64,000 nt of DNA from Paenibacillus allorhizosphaerae (GTDB taxonomy: Bacteria; Bacillota; Bacilli; Paenibacillales; NBRC-103111): assembly GCF_910594985.1 (NCBI RefSeq), contig NZ_CAJVCE010000026.1, positions 1-64,000 on the forward strand, given 5' to 3'. Under the pieces are notes generated by a model. The model was not told where the DNA came from. It searched no databases and saw nothing but the letters and a program-made list of their open reading frames with translations. How positions within the stretch are numbered: the stretch's first letter is position 1; the number at the start of each line of letters is the position of its first letter. This document shows positions 51,564 to 63,343 of the stretch, one piece after another. The translations under genes were made by a program, and so were the position numbers.

Positions 51564-52571
51564 TTACATCGCAATCGCCATATAGATTGCCGTTACAAAA
51601 ATATTCACCAGCGACAGCGGCAGCAGCACTTTCCACCCCAGTCCCATCAATTGGTCGACACGCACCCGCGGTAACGTGGCACGCAGCCAGAAAAGGAAGA
51701 AGACGATGGACGAAAATTTGAGCAGGAACCAGATGATTCCCGGAATAAAATCAAGGAAAGGAAACGGTGCATGCCACCCGCCTAAAAACAACGTAGTCGT
51801 TAAGCCCGCAATGGCAAATACATACACATATTCCGCAAGCATGAAGAAGGCGAAACGAAAGCCGCTGTATTCGACGTGGTAACCGGCTACAAGTTCGGAT
51901 TCCGCTTCCGGCAAATCGAACGGCGTTCGGTTCAACTCTGAAACCGCAGCGATCACGAAGACGCAAAAGCCGATAATTTGCGGCAGGAAGTTCCAATGCC
52001 AGAAGCCTCCGGCCTGAAAATCGGCAATCGTCCGCAAATTCATGCTCCCCGTCATCATAACGGTTCCTACAACGGAAATAACGAGCGGAATTTCGTAGCT
52101 GATCATTTGCGCCGCGGAACGCATGCCGCCTAGCAGCGCATACTTATTATTCGAAGCCCAGCCCCCGAGCACGATACCGATCGTCGATATGCCGGACAGC
52201 GCGACGTAGAACAGCACGCCGATGTTCAAATCGCTGCTGATCAGCCGGTCCGTAAACGGAATCGCGGCGATGACGGTGAACGCGGGAATAAACGTGATGA
52301 CCGGTGCCAAAATGAACAGCTCGCGTTCCGCTTTGCGCGGGATCGTATCTTCTTTAATCAACAGCTTGAATACGTCAGCAACCGATTGCAGCAATCCTAG
52401 CGGTCCTACTCGGTTCGGACCGATCCGCATCTGCATCCATCCAATGACTTTTCGTTCAAAGTATATCGCATACGTCACGAAGCCCAGCACGACTAGCAGC
52501 AGAACGACGCCCCACGCGAAGAAAATAGCAAAGTTCACCCAAGTGAGCTGTTGCTGTAATAATTCCGGCAT
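51564..52571 (-). CDS. nuoH: Complex I subunit NuoH
   Basis: A 335-residue membrane subunit forming part of the quinone chamber. Seen: YFERKVIGWMQMRIGPNRVG, LLQSVADVFKLLIKEDTIP, SELNRTPFDLPEAESELVAG YHVEYSG, and RATLPRVRVDQLMGLGWK. Its start overlaps the nuoD stop (TAATG). Eight membrane segments as usual. Confidence 0.97.
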   Translation of the reverse strand: MPELLQQQLTWVNFAIFFAWGVVLLLVVLGFVTYAIYFERKVIGWMQMRIGPNRVGPLGLLQSVADVFKLLIKEDTIPRKAERELFILAPVITFIPAFTVIAAIPFTDRLISSDLNIGVLFYVALSGISTIGIVLGGWASNNKYALLGGMRSAAQMISYEIPLVISVVGTVMMTGSMNLRTIADFQAGGFWHWNFLPQIIGFCVFVIAAVSELNRTPFDLPEAESELVAGYHVEYSGFRFAFFMLAEYVYVFAIAGLTTTLFLGGWHAPFPFLDFIPGIIWFLLKFSSIVFFLFWLRATLPRVRVDQLMGLGWKVLLPLSLVNIFVTAIYMAIAM

Positions 52572-53674
52572 TAGCAGTCCACCTCCCCGACGACGATATC
52601 CACGCCTCCGAGAATTGTAATTAAATTCGTCATCGATTCGCCAACAAGCAGCTTCGGCAATATTTGCAAATTCACAAAAGACGGCCGGCGGAATTTCAGG
52701 CGATACGGCTTATCTTTGCCCTTGGACACGATATAGCAGCCGATCTCACCTCGCGGTGATTCAATTGCCGCATAAACTTCCCCTTCCGGCGGACGAATGA
52801 CTCTGGGCGCTTTCCCCATAATCTCGCCCTCCGCAGGAAACTGCTCGACGGCTTGCTCCAGTATTCGCAGCGATTGCCGAATTTCCTCCAGACGAAGCAA
52901 GTAACGATCGTAACAGTCACCGCCGGTTCGCACCGGCACATCGAATTCAAACCGGTTGTACAAGCTGTAGGGCTGCGTTTTCCGCAGATCCCAGTCGACC
53001 CCGGTACATCGCAGATTGGCGCCGCTAAGTCCGTAAGCGATTGCCGTTTCCGCATCATATTTACCGATGCCCTTGATCCGCGCCAAAAATATTTCGTTGC
53101 CGCTGACAAGGTCGTTGTACTCTTCCAATTTATCGCGCATATACGGGATGAAATCGCGTACTTTTTGAATCCAGCCTTCCGGGGCATCCCATTTGACGCC
53201 GCCGACGCGCATATAATTGTACGTCAGGCGCGCACCGCACAGCTCGTTGAATAAATTAATAATAATCTCCCGATCGCGGAACGCATACAAAAAGGGGCTC
53301 ATCGCTCCGATATCGAGCAAATACGTTCCCCACCATACCATATGGCTTGCTATGCGCTGCAACTCCATGACGATCAGCCGCAAAAACTCCGCTCTTTCGG
53401 GAATTTCCAACTGCATCAGCTTCTCTACAGCATGCACCAGCACATAGTTATTGGTCATCGCGGAGACGTAGTCCATCCGGTCCGTATAAGGAATAATCTG
53501 AGTATACGTCAAGTCTTCCGCCAGCTTTTCCGTTCCCCGATGCAAGTAGCCCATCACCGGATCCGCTTGCGTAATGATCTCGCCGTCCAGCTTCACGACG
53601 ATGCGGAATACCCCGTGCGTACTTGGATGCTGTGGGCCTACGTTCAATAGCAGTTCTTCCGTTCTTATGGACAC
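52571..53674 (-). CDS. nuoD: Complex I subunit NuoD
   Basis: A 367-residue 49-kDa subunit of the quinone-reducing module, evolved from the NiFe hydrogenase large subunit. The start is GTG with GGAGG upstream. Seen: LNVGPQHPSTHGVFRIVVKL DGE, GYLHRGTEKLAED and YTDRMDYVSAMTNN, and the C-terminal VVGEVDC. The His of the QHPSTH loop that contacts quinone is present. It starts 6 bases after nuoC. Confidence 0.97.
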   Translation of the reverse strand: MSIRTEELLLNVGPQHPSTHGVFRIVVKLDGEIITQADPVMGYLHRGTEKLAEDLTYTQIIPYTDRMDYVSAMTNNYVLVHAVEKLMQLEIPERAEFLRLIVMELQRIASHMVWWGTYLLDIGAMSPFLYAFRDREIIINLFNELCGARLTYNYMRVGGVKWDAPEGWIQKVRDFIPYMRDKLEEYNDLVSGNEIFLARIKGIGKYDAETAIAYGLSGANLRCTGVDWDLRKTQPYSLYNRFEFDVPVRTGGDCYDRYLLRLEEIRQSLRILEQAVEQFPAEGEIMGKAPRVIRPPEGEVYAAIESPRGEIGCYIVSKGKDKPYRLKFRRPSFVNLQILPKLLVGESMTNLITILGGVDIVVGEVDC

Positions 53675-53680
53675 GCTTAT

Positions 53681-54700
53681 TTACACCTCCGGGTCGAGCG
53701 GCTCGTAGTCTTTGCGCAGCGGGTGACCGATCCAATCGTCAGCCATCATAATGCGGCGCAGGTCGGGATGCCCCGGAAAATCGATACCGAACAAATCATA
53801 AATTTCCCTTTCGTTCCAGTTTGCCGTCGGCCATAAGCCTGTAACGGATGGAACCGAAGGTGCCTCACGGTTCGTTCTTACCTTGACGACATAATCGCGT
53901 TTCATTTCAAGGGAGATCAGATGATAGGCAACCTCCATATGCGTTTCCATGTCGATACCGGAAACGTTGCGGAGGTAATCCAGCTTGAGCTCCGAATGAT
54001 GTTTCAACACTTCCGCGGCAGACAGCCAGTTGTCGCCTTTGACTACGACATACGGCACATGACCGCCTTTTTCATTAACGAACGCATCCTCGACACAGTC
54101 GGGGTTACTCTCCTTCAGAATGGCCACAAGCCGATCCAACAGCGGCTGACTGGGCGAAGGCTCCTTCGGCCCTTCCGGCTCCGCCGTCTTCGCGGCTCGA
54201 GCGCTCGCGCGCGCGGCTCTCGCTTCTGCCGCCGCCTTTGCCTTCGCCTCTTTCTCGGCGTCGGTCGGCGCGGCCGCTTCCGCTGCGGGCGCATCGCCCT
54301 GCTCGGCTCCTGCCTGCGCAGCGCGTGCTGCGGCTCGGGCCGCTCTTGCATCCGCCGCCGCCTTCAGCTTCGCCTCACGCTCCGCATCCACCGGCGCGGC
54401 CGCTTCCGCTGCAGGCGGCGCGGCTTCGCCGTCGGCCTCCGGCTTCGCCTGCGCTTCCTTGTAGCCGCCCGGCGGTTCCCCGGCGCCGCCGGCTTTCGTG
54501 ATGTCTGCGCCAGGCGCAGCTGACGGCTCGCCGCTCATCGGGGCCGCTTTTGCTTCGCCCTCTACCGGCGTGGCGGTTGGCGCTTCGCTCCCTGCTTGGC
54601 CGCCTCCGCCCTCGGAAGGGGGCTCGCTTTGCGGCTTCTTCGTTACATCGTCCGATGCTCCCGCGGTTTCGGGCTTATCACGCTTTTGCTCGTCGCTCAT
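53681..54700 (-). CDS. nuoC: Complex I subunit NuoC with an unusual Ala-rich N-terminal extension
   Basis: A 339-residue protein. The 30-kDa subunit domain occupies about residues 185-339, ending with [20 protein letters not shown] and PLRKDYEP, the family signature. The first 180 residues are low-complexity, rich in Ala, Pro, Glu and Lys, and contain two copies of a 34-residue unit (96-129 and 138-171, with [11 protein letters not shown] and [11 protein letters not shown]). The start overlaps the nuoB stop by 4 bases (ATGA), so the extension is genuinely at the start of the frame. The extension is probably disordered or a charged helix. Confidence 0.94.
   Translation of the reverse strand: MSDEQKRDKPETAGASDDVTKKPQSEPPSEGGGGQAGSEAPTATPVEGEAKAAPMSGEPSAAPGADITKAGGAGEPPGGYKEAQAKPEADGEAAPPAAEAAAPVDAEREAKLKAAADARAARAAARAAQAGAEQGDAPAAEAAAPTDAEKEAKAKAAAEARAARASARAAKTAEPEGPKEPSPSQPLLDRLVAILKESNPDCVEDAFVNEKGGHVPYVVVKGDNWLSAAEVLKHHSELKLDYLRNVSGIDMETHMEVAYHLISLEMKRDYVVKVRTNREAPSVPSVTGLWPTANWNEREIYDLFGIDFPGHPDLRRIMMADDWIGHPLRKDYEPLDPEV
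54188..54415 (-). repeat. Duplicated GC-rich unit inside nuoC
   Basis: Codons for residues 96-129 and 138-171 of NuoC are copies of each other offset by 126 bases, with runs of GCN and CGC codons. The stretch is much more GC-rich than its surroundings. Confidence 0.7.
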
Positions 54701-55215
54701 ACATTCGTCACCTGCTTACCGGTTTTCGCTTCGTAGCGGATTTTTTCCTGCAGCTTGTTAATGCCGTAGATCAGAGCGGCAGGATTGGGCGGGCAACCCG
54801 GAATATATACATCGACGGGAACGACTTGGTCCACGCCTTTTACAACAGCATATGATTTCACATAAGGACCGCCCGCCGTAGCACAGGAACCCATGGCAAT
54901 GACCCATTTGGGCTCGGGCATCTGATCGTACAATCGGCGCAGCAGCGGAGCCATCTTTTTCGTTACCGTCCCAGCTACGATCATAACGTCGGACTGCCGA
55001 GGCGAAGTGCGGAAGATGACGCCGAACCGGTCCAAATCATAGTGCGATGCGCCTGTGCCCATCATTTCAATGGCACAGCAGGCAAGACCGAACGTAAGCG
55101 GCCACAGCGAATTGCTGCGCGCCCACGCTTTAATTTGTTCCAATGTTGTCATGAAAACGTTGCGTTCCAACTCTCGCCGTTCCTCCGGCGAAATCGACTC
55201 TAAATTGAAGTCCAT
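54697..55215 (-). CDS. nuoB: Complex I iron-sulfur subunit NuoB
   Basis: A 172-residue PSST-type subunit holding cluster N2, the last electron carrier before quinone. The start [18 protein letters not shown] is chosen for GAAGGTG upstream and overlaps nuoA by 16 bases; a longer frame is not used. Seen: the cluster ligands in [20 protein letters not shown] and PGCPPNP, plus [20 protein letters not shown]. Confidence 0.97.
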   Translation of the reverse strand: MDFNLESISPEERRELERNVFMTTLEQIKAWARSNSLWPLTFGLACCAIEMMGTGASHYDLDRFGVIFRTSPRQSDVMIVAGTVTKKMAPLLRRLYDQMPEPKWVIAMGSCATAGGPYVKSYAVVKGVDQVVPVDVYIPGCPPNPAALIYGINKLQEKIRYEAKTGKQVTNV

Positions 55216-55565
55216 TGCAGCACCTTCTTTTTCCAAGCATAAAGTAAGCCTATGACGAGCAAGGCCACGAATATGCACATCTCTACAAGCGCAAACAAGC
55301 CTAATTGCTTATATGCAACGGCCCAAGGATACAGAAATACGGTTTCCACATCAAAAATGACAAACATCAGCGCAAAAAGGTAATAGCGGATATTGAAACG
55401 CACTTGACCGCCGCCTACAGGCTCGTTACCGCTTTCATAAGTCGTATACTTGCTTTCCGTCGGTTTGTAAGGCCGCAGCCATCTGCCGATTGTAAGCGCT
55501 GCAATTGGAAGCAATACGGCTAAGAACAGAAATATCGTTACGACCACGTAGTTATTGCTATACAT
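55200..55565 (-). CDS. nuoA: Complex I subunit NuoA
   Basis: A 121-residue membrane subunit with three helices. Seen: [20 protein letters not shown], the family signature, and [20 protein letters not shown] with the conserved acidic pair. It is the first gene of the operon; a sigma-A promoter lies about 190 bases upstream. GGAGG lies 12 bases before the ATG. Confidence 0.96.
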   Translation of the reverse strand: MYSNNYVVVTIFLFLAVLLPIAALTIGRWLRPYKPTESKYTTYESGNEPVGGGQVRFNIRYYLFALMFVIFDVETVFLYPWAVAYKQLGLFALVEMCIFVALLVIGLLYAWKKKVLQWTSI

Positions 55566-55755
55566 CGCGAACGAACCGCCTCCCTGTATGTTCTTTTCGG
55601 TTGTACCCGCTATAACGAATCAACGAACGGCTGCAACCTTGAACCAAGCAATAGCATAAAGAAGCCCTTTACAGCCAATCGTCCCCGAATTTGAACGCGA
55701 GCTTTTATCAGAACTTCCCATCCCTTGCACAGATTCCTTTTTAGATGCCTTACCA

Positions 55756-55784
55756 ATTATATCAAATGACTATGGGGGTGTCTA
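55756..55784 (-). promoter_or_regulatory. Sigma-A promoter of the nuo operon
   Basis: TAGACA, 17 bases, TATAAT on the minus strand: 5 of 6 at -35, perfect -10 at ideal spacing. It lies just after the atp terminator and gives a leader of about 185 bases, in which I see no recognised riboswitch. Confidence 0.75.
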
Positions 55785-55802
55785 ACATTTCCTTACATAT
55801 AT

Positions 55803-55834
55803 GAAAAAGGCGAAGGAGCTCCCCCCGCCTTTTC
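55803..55834 (-). terminator. Terminator of the atp operon
   Basis: AAAAGGCG/CGCCTTTT outer stem with GGAGCTCC inside, followed on the minus strand by a T-run. It starts 6 bases past the atpC stop. Confidence 0.88.
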
Positions 55835-55839
55835 ATGCT

Positions 55840-56247
55840 TTATTTTTTTCCGGATACGTCAATCCGATTCATCGCTCTTTGCAATGCCAGTTCGGCGCGT
55901 TTGAAATCGATGTCGTCCTGCTTCGAAGCGGACAATCGTTTTTGAGCGCGTTCCTTGGCCGATTGAGCCCGTTCGATATCGATTTGTTCCGGCAGCTCGG
56001 CGCTTTCCGCCAGTATAACCACCTTATCCTTGCGCACTTCCATAAAACCGCCGTTCACCGCGATAAGCTCGTCTTTAGCCCCTTGCTTCTTCACGGTAAT
56101 CGGAGCGATCTTCAGTGGAGTGACCAGCGGAATGTGATTTGGCAGAATTCCAAGCTCTCCGTCGACGCCCTTCGCAATAATCATGTTCACCTGCTCGGCG
56201 TACGCTTTACGCTCCGGAGTTACGACTTCCAACAGGAATGTGCTCAC
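55840..56247 (-). CDS. atpC: ATP synthase epsilon subunit
   Basis: A 135-residue regulatory and coupling subunit of F1. The start is GTG. Seen: FLLEVVTPERKAYAEQVNMI, GELGILPNHIPLVTPLKI, the N-terminal beta sandwich, and a C-terminal helical pair (RAQSAKERAQKRL, LALQRAMNRIDVS) that can inhibit ATP hydrolysis. It is the last gene of the operon. Confidence 0.97.
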   Translation of the reverse strand: MSTFLLEVVTPERKAYAEQVNMIIAKGVDGELGILPNHIPLVTPLKIAPITVKKQGAKDELIAVNGGFMEVRKDKVVILAESAELPEQIDIERAQSAKERAQKRLSASKQDDIDFKRAELALQRAMNRIDVSGKK

Positions 56248-56272
56248 TTACTTCGCCTCCTAGGATACTCGA

Positions 56273-57694
<1,422 letters not shown>

Positions 57695-57732
57695 TTAAGC
57701 TTTGCTCTGGCAAAACTGCTTCGAAAGCATTT

Positions 57733-57750
57733 GCCGGGCGGAAGCCCGGC
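57733..57750 (-). repeat. Hairpin between atpG and atpD
   Basis: GCCGGGC-ttcc-GCCCGGC on the mRNA strand: a perfect 7-bp GC stem with a tetraloop and no T-run. Probably an RNA processing or stability element that helps set subunit ratios. Confidence 0.6.
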
Positions 57751-57759
57751 TTTATATAA

Positions 57760-58617
57760 TCACTGTGCGGCGTTCGCACCCGCAACGATCTCGGAAATTT
57801 CCTGCGTAATGGATGCCTGACGCGCACGGTTGTACGCAAGCGTGTACGTGCTGATCATCTTCGTCGCATTCTTCGTAGCGTTGTTCATCGCCGTCATTCT
57901 CGCGCCGAATTCACTCGCTTTTCCGTCCAATACGGCACTGTATATTAACGTTTCGGCATATTTCGGCAGCAGCACTTCCAGCACGCCTTCTGGTGAAGGC
58001 TCGTACTCATAGTTCGAACCCGCCGAACCGCTCATATCGTCAAGCGGCAACAACCGCTTAATTACAGGAATCTGGGAAATAGCGTTTTTAAATTCGTTGT
58101 ACACCAGGTACAGTTCATCGTACGAACCATTCTCAAAATTCCGCACCGCCGAAGCGGCGATGCCTTTAATATCGGAAAATGCGGGTGAATCGGAAAGACC
58201 CGTCACTTCCTCCACAATCGGCATATTGCGCTTGCGGAAAAAGTCTCTGCCTTTTCGGCCGATGACAAAAATCGCATACTCACTCGGGGAGCTGTGCTTT
58301 TCTTTGATTTCCGCTGCCACTTTACGCAGCACGTTGGCATTGTACCCGCCGGCCAAACCGCGATCGGACGTAATGACGAGATATCCCGTCTTCTTGATCT
58401 CGCGGCTCTGCAACATCGGATGCTTCACACCCCGCGTCCCGGCTGCAATGCTGCCGACAACTTCCTTCAGCTTATCCGCATAGGGACGTGCCGACTCAGC
58501 CGCCTGCTGCGCTCTTCTCAGCTTCGCTGCAGCGACCATTTCCATTGCTTTGGTGATCTGCTTCGTATTTTGTGTCGACTTGATTTGGCGTTTAATCTCG
58601 CGCATACCTTTTGCCAT
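57760..58617 (-). CDS. atpG: ATP synthase gamma subunit
   Basis: A 285-residue central stalk subunit. The ATG giving [20 protein letters not shown] is preferred over a GTG 4 codons upstream because AGGTGA then lies 8 bases away. Seen: [18 protein letters not shown] at the N-terminus and the C-terminal helix [20 protein letters not shown], which together form the rotating coiled coil. Confidence 0.97.
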   Translation of the reverse strand: MAKGMREIKRQIKSTQNTKQITKAMEMVAAAKLRRAQQAAESARPYADKLKEVVGSIAAGTRGVKHPMLQSREIKKTGYLVITSDRGLAGGYNANVLRKVAAEIKEKHSSPSEYAIFVIGRKGRDFFRKRNMPIVEEVTGLSDSPAFSDIKGIAASAVRNFENGSYDELYLVYNEFKNAISQIPVIKRLLPLDDMSGSAGSNYEYEPSPEGVLEVLLPKYAETLIYSAVLDGKASEFGARMTAMNNATKNATKMISTYTLAYNRARQASITQEISEIVAGANAAQ

Positions 58618-58638
58618 GTCAGTGCTCACCTCTCTCTC

Positions 58639-58670
58639 GAAGCTTTCCGTAGCCGGAAAGCCATACTTCG
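58639..58670 (-). repeat. Hairpin between atpA and atpG
   Basis: GCTTTCCG-gcta-CGGAAAGC with an outer CGAAG/CTTCG pairing, in the 160-base gap between atpA and atpG. It lies just before the atpG ribosome site and lacks a T-run, so it may tune atpG translation or mRNA decay. Confidence 0.5.
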
Positions 58671-58776
58671 AAAGCTTGTTAACTTGCTTTACATGCAGCG
58701 CCGAGCTCCCCGCCTCAGGTCGAGAAGCTCACGATGCACAGCGGCTTTACCCATCAGCCGCAATGTGAAACGTCAT

Positions 58777-60297
<1,521 letters not shown>

Positions 60298-60307
60298 TCA
60301 CCCCTAT

Positions 60308-60859
60308 CTACAGTGCTTGAGATTGATTCAACGTTTTTTGCAAACGCTGGAGCTTGCCGGACAAGCTTCCGTCATACAGACGGTCGCCGATGCGCACTTG
60401 AATGCCGCCGATCAAGCTTTTATCGAGAACCGATTCCACTCGGATTTGTTTGCCTGTAATTTGGCTGAACGTTGCGGCGATCTGACTTAGCTCCGCATCG
60501 TTAAGAGCTATCGGCGAATACACAGTGGCATTAGCCTGACCGAGTGCTTCGCTAGCAATACCCATGTAATACGTAATCAACGCTTCCAACAATTCTTCTC
60601 TTCCCTTTTGAATGAGAAGGAGCAGGGTGTTCATCGTCGTCTCCGAAATTTGACCTTCGAACACGGATTTGATAAGCCCTGCTTTTACGGAAGCATCTAA
60701 CCCCGGACTCACGATCAGCTTGCGGAAATCAACATTTTGCTTCAGCGCGGTTTCAATCCCGCGCAGCTCGGCTTCCACTTCCGCGACCCGATTTTGTTCC
60801 TTCGCCAGTTCGAATAAAGCTTTGGCATATCTCTTCGCTACGATCGTGTCCTGGCTCAT
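60308..60859 (-). CDS. atpH: ATP synthase delta subunit
   Basis: A 183-residue peripheral stalk subunit that joins F1 to the b subunits. Seen: AKRYAKALFELAKEQNRVAE at the N-terminus and KSLIGGIQVRIGDRLYDGSLSGKL-type C-terminus (here IGGIQVRIGDRLYDGSL). Its ATG overlaps the atpF stop (ATGA). Confidence 0.96.
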   Translation of the reverse strand: MSQDTIVAKRYAKALFELAKEQNRVAEVEAELRGIETALKQNVDFRKLIVSPGLDASVKAGLIKSVFEGQISETTMNTLLLLIQKGREELLEALITYYMGIASEALGQANATVYSPIALNDAELSQIAATFSQITGKQIRVESVLDKSLIGGIQVRIGDRLYDGSLSGKLQRLQKTLNQSQAL

Positions 60860-61341
60860 TGGTTGCCTCCTACCTCTTTCAGGTAATGCTCAACCAGTTG
60901 CTCCTGGGACTTCTCGTCGATTTGCTTCTCGATAATTTTGGAAGCAATCAGAACGGACATGGCGCTGACTTGGCTTTTGAGCGAAGCCAGAGCTTTGTTC
61001 TTCTCGTTCTCGATGTCGCGAATGGCTTCCTCTTTCAGACGGCCGGCTTCCGCCTTAGCTTGCTGGATGATCTCATCCGCTTGCTTGGAGCTGGTTACCT
61101 TCGCCTGCTCAATCATATCGTACGCTTCTTTGCGGGATTCCTGGAGCACTTGCTTTTGCTCCTCTAACAGTTGTTCCGCTTGTTTGCGGTTGTTTTCCGC
61201 CGTAACGATTTGTTCCTGAACAAGTTGTCTACGCTTCTCCATAATGCCAAACAACGGACCGAAGGCATATTTTTGAAGGAGAAGATAAAGAATCAAGAAA
61301 GCTGCAATTTGTATAAAAAACGTTGACCATTGGATATGCAA
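60856..61341 (-). CDS. atpF: ATP synthase subunit b
   Basis: A 161-residue stator subunit with one N-terminal membrane segment (FFIQIAAFLILYLLLQKYAF) and a long charged coiled coil to the C-terminus. The start is TTG, with AAGGAG 9 bases before. It follows atpE after 75 bases. Confidence 0.96.
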   Translation of the reverse strand: MHIQWSTFFIQIAAFLILYLLLQKYAFGPLFGIMEKRRQLVQEQIVTAENNRKQAEQLLEEQKQVLQESRKEAYDMIEQAKVTSSKQADEIIQQAKAEAGRLKEEAIRDIENEKNKALASLKSQVSAMSVLIASKIIEKQIDEKSQEQLVEHYLKEVGGNQ

Positions 61342-61415
61342 GTAACGTCACTCCTTTCTGATAACGTAGGCAAAACGAAGGCGTGGAGGCTTAAGGCCGT
61401 CCGCGCCAAAAGTTT

Positions 61416-61655
<240 letters not shown>

Positions 61656-61700
61656 TTAATTTTGGAAAAGTTTTTTTGTTTTTTGCCTTGCGGCCTAGCG

Positions 61701-62495
61701 TTAATGGCCTTCTTCTTCGTGAACCATCGCCTGCGAAATATACACCATCGTCAACATAGTAAAGATAAACGCTTGGATCGCGCCGACAAACACACTAAAG
61801 CCTTGCCATACGAATAGCGGGATAATCCCGAAATATCCGGCGCCAATGATGACGCTGATCATAACCTCACCGGCGTAAATGTTACCGTATAGACGCAAAG
61901 CGAGCGTAAGCGGCTTCGAGACTACTTCAACGAGATGAAGCGGAAACATCAATGGATTGGGCTCAAAATAGTGCTTGAAATAATGCTTCGTGTTGCGCGT
62001 GATGCCGAGATAGTGACTTAAGAAAATAACGAGCAGCGCAAGAGCGCCGGTCACCGCCACATCAGCCGTAGGTGATTTCCACCAAGACACTCCAACCTCG
62101 TGATGCCCTTTCTTGGCAGCTTCTTCGAAAACTTCATTGCTGATGAATTGCTGCCCGGCTATGGTAGCCGAAGCTGCATCCTTGTGCTCAGTGACGAACG
62201 AGAACGGAAGTCCCAGCATGTTCCCGATAAAAATAAACATGATGAGCGTAAGGCCAAGCGTCAAAAAAGGTTTGCCATGCTTAGAACCAAAGGTGCTCCC
62301 CAATATGCCCTGCACGAATTCAATGACCCATTCCATAAAATTTTGGATTTTAGAGGGATTGTTTACAGAGGCATTTCGGGATCCCGATATCGCGAGAATC
62401 AAAACAACAACGCTCGTGACCACAATCATGATCAACGCTGCCAAATCAATTTGGAGGCCAAAAAGCTGAATAATCGGCGATACGTGTTCTGCCAT
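61701..62495 (-). CDS. atpB: ATP synthase subunit a
   Basis: A 264-residue membrane subunit forming the proton half-channels. Seen: the essential Arg in LALRLYGNIYAGEVMISVI, GNMLGLPFSFV and FHLVEVV-type segment (here FPLHLVEVVSKPLTLALR). About six membrane segments. GGGGTGA upstream supports the start. Confidence 0.97.
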   Translation of the reverse strand: MAEHVSPIIQLFGLQIDLAALIMIVVTSVVVLILAISGSRNASVNNPSKIQNFMEWVIEFVQGILGSTFGSKHGKPFLTLGLTLIMFIFIGNMLGLPFSFVTEHKDAASATIAGQQFISNEVFEEAAKKGHHEVGVSWWKSPTADVAVTGALALLVIFLSHYLGITRNTKHYFKHYFEPNPLMFPLHLVEVVSKPLTLALRLYGNIYAGEVMISVIIGAGYFGIIPLFVWQGFSVFVGAIQAFIFTMLTMVYISQAMVHEEEGH

Positions 62496-62530
62496 TTTTC
62501 ATTTTCACCCCTTTCAACAAAGAAATCCTA

Positions 62531-62911
62531 CTATTTTTGTTTCTTGATGGAAATGAAGCCCAATACGAGTGTTGCCAATTGAATGAAAAAGTATCCCGCT
62601 ATAACGGTGTGAAGCGAAAAGTGCTGCTTGTATTTCAATGCAAGGACCGCTGCCAAGGTGGCAAGCGCTGCTCTTGTCAAGAAACCCATGTTCATCTTTC
62701 GCTTACTCGTTGTTTCCGGCAGCGTATCGGTCAGTTTATGGATTTTCCATGCAAGGTACTTCGCATTGACGAGGCTAACGAAGGCCCCCAGCATCAGACC
62801 CGCAAAATAAGGTCTGTAATCCACAAGCATGGCCCAGCATACCAAACATAACGACAGGAAAAAGTAAAATACATTTTGAACCGTTTTCAGATGGGCCTTA
62901 AAATCATCCAT
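62531..62911 (-). CDS. atpI: ATP synthase subunit I (AtpI)
   Basis: A 126-residue membrane protein with four hydrophobic segments (about 10-28, 32-50, 73-90, 97-118). Position at the head of the atp operon, between atpZ and atpB, and the segment MLGAFVSLVNAKYLAWKIHK fit the AtpI family, which helps ring assembly. Its ATG overlaps the upstream stop (TAATG). Confidence 0.85.
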   Translation of the reverse strand: MDDFKAHLKTVQNVFYFFLSLCLVCWAMLVDYRPYFAGLMLGAFVSLVNAKYLAWKIHKLTDTLPETTSKRKMNMGFLTRAALATLAAVLALKYKQHFSLHTVIAGYFFIQLATLVLGFISIKKQK

Positions 62912-63135
62912 TACAGCCCTCCGTAGTACTTAATCATGAAGTAAATGCTCCCGATGGCCGAACCAAGCCCCAGCAAAAAACCGCCGAGAATCCACATTAC
63001 TCCGCCGCCCATCAGTTGACTGAAATAATCGCCAACATAATAACCGGCGCCCAAGCATACGGCCAAGTCAATGCCGATTGCGCTGGTCAAGGCAACCGCA
63101 CGCCATGGATTATCACTTGAATTTGGTTTTTTCAT
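62911..63135 (-). CDS. atpZ: AtpZ/AtpI family protein
   Basis: A 74-residue protein with two membrane segments (ALTSAIGIDLAVCLGAGYYV and WILGGFLLGLGSAIGSIYFM), the AtpZ pattern; with AtpI it forms a complex supporting ATP synthase assembly and possibly Mg or Ca transport. The second ATG is preferred (AAGGA 6 bases before); the first, two codons upstream, touches the ribosome site. It is the first gene of the atp operon. Confidence 0.85.
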   Translation of the reverse strand: MKKPNSSDNPWRAVALTSAIGIDLAVCLGAGYYVGDYFSQLMGGGVMWILGGFLLGLGSAIGSIYFMIKYYGGL

Positions 63136-63195
63136 AAGCATTCCTTATCGGTTCAGCGAGACGCAGCAACCGCAACGCCTACACAATCCTAGTTT

Positions 63196-63225
63196 ATTTT
63201 ATCGGAGTAAAGTCAAGTTTGTCAA
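63196..63225 (-). promoter_or_regulatory. Sigma-A promoter of the atp operon
   Basis: TTGACA, 18 bases, TAAAAT on the minus strand: perfect -35, 5 of 6 at -10. It lies about 60 bases before atpZ. Confidence 0.75.
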
Positions 63226-63343
63226 TCGCGCGACTAGGTAATTTTTCTGTAACAAAAATCACGAAACCCTTGATACATCAACATTTTTCCGATTCTTAAA
63301 CCAAACAGTACAACTGTATGCTGTATCGTTTGTCATCAGATTG

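Noticed and set aside
51192-51574. Minus-strand frames across the nuoI-nuoH repeat, one with repeated SCQQRCNCYK
   Set aside because: All three frames are open only because the repeat lacks stop codons; the period is not a multiple of three, there is no ribosome site, and they run into nuoI or nuoH.
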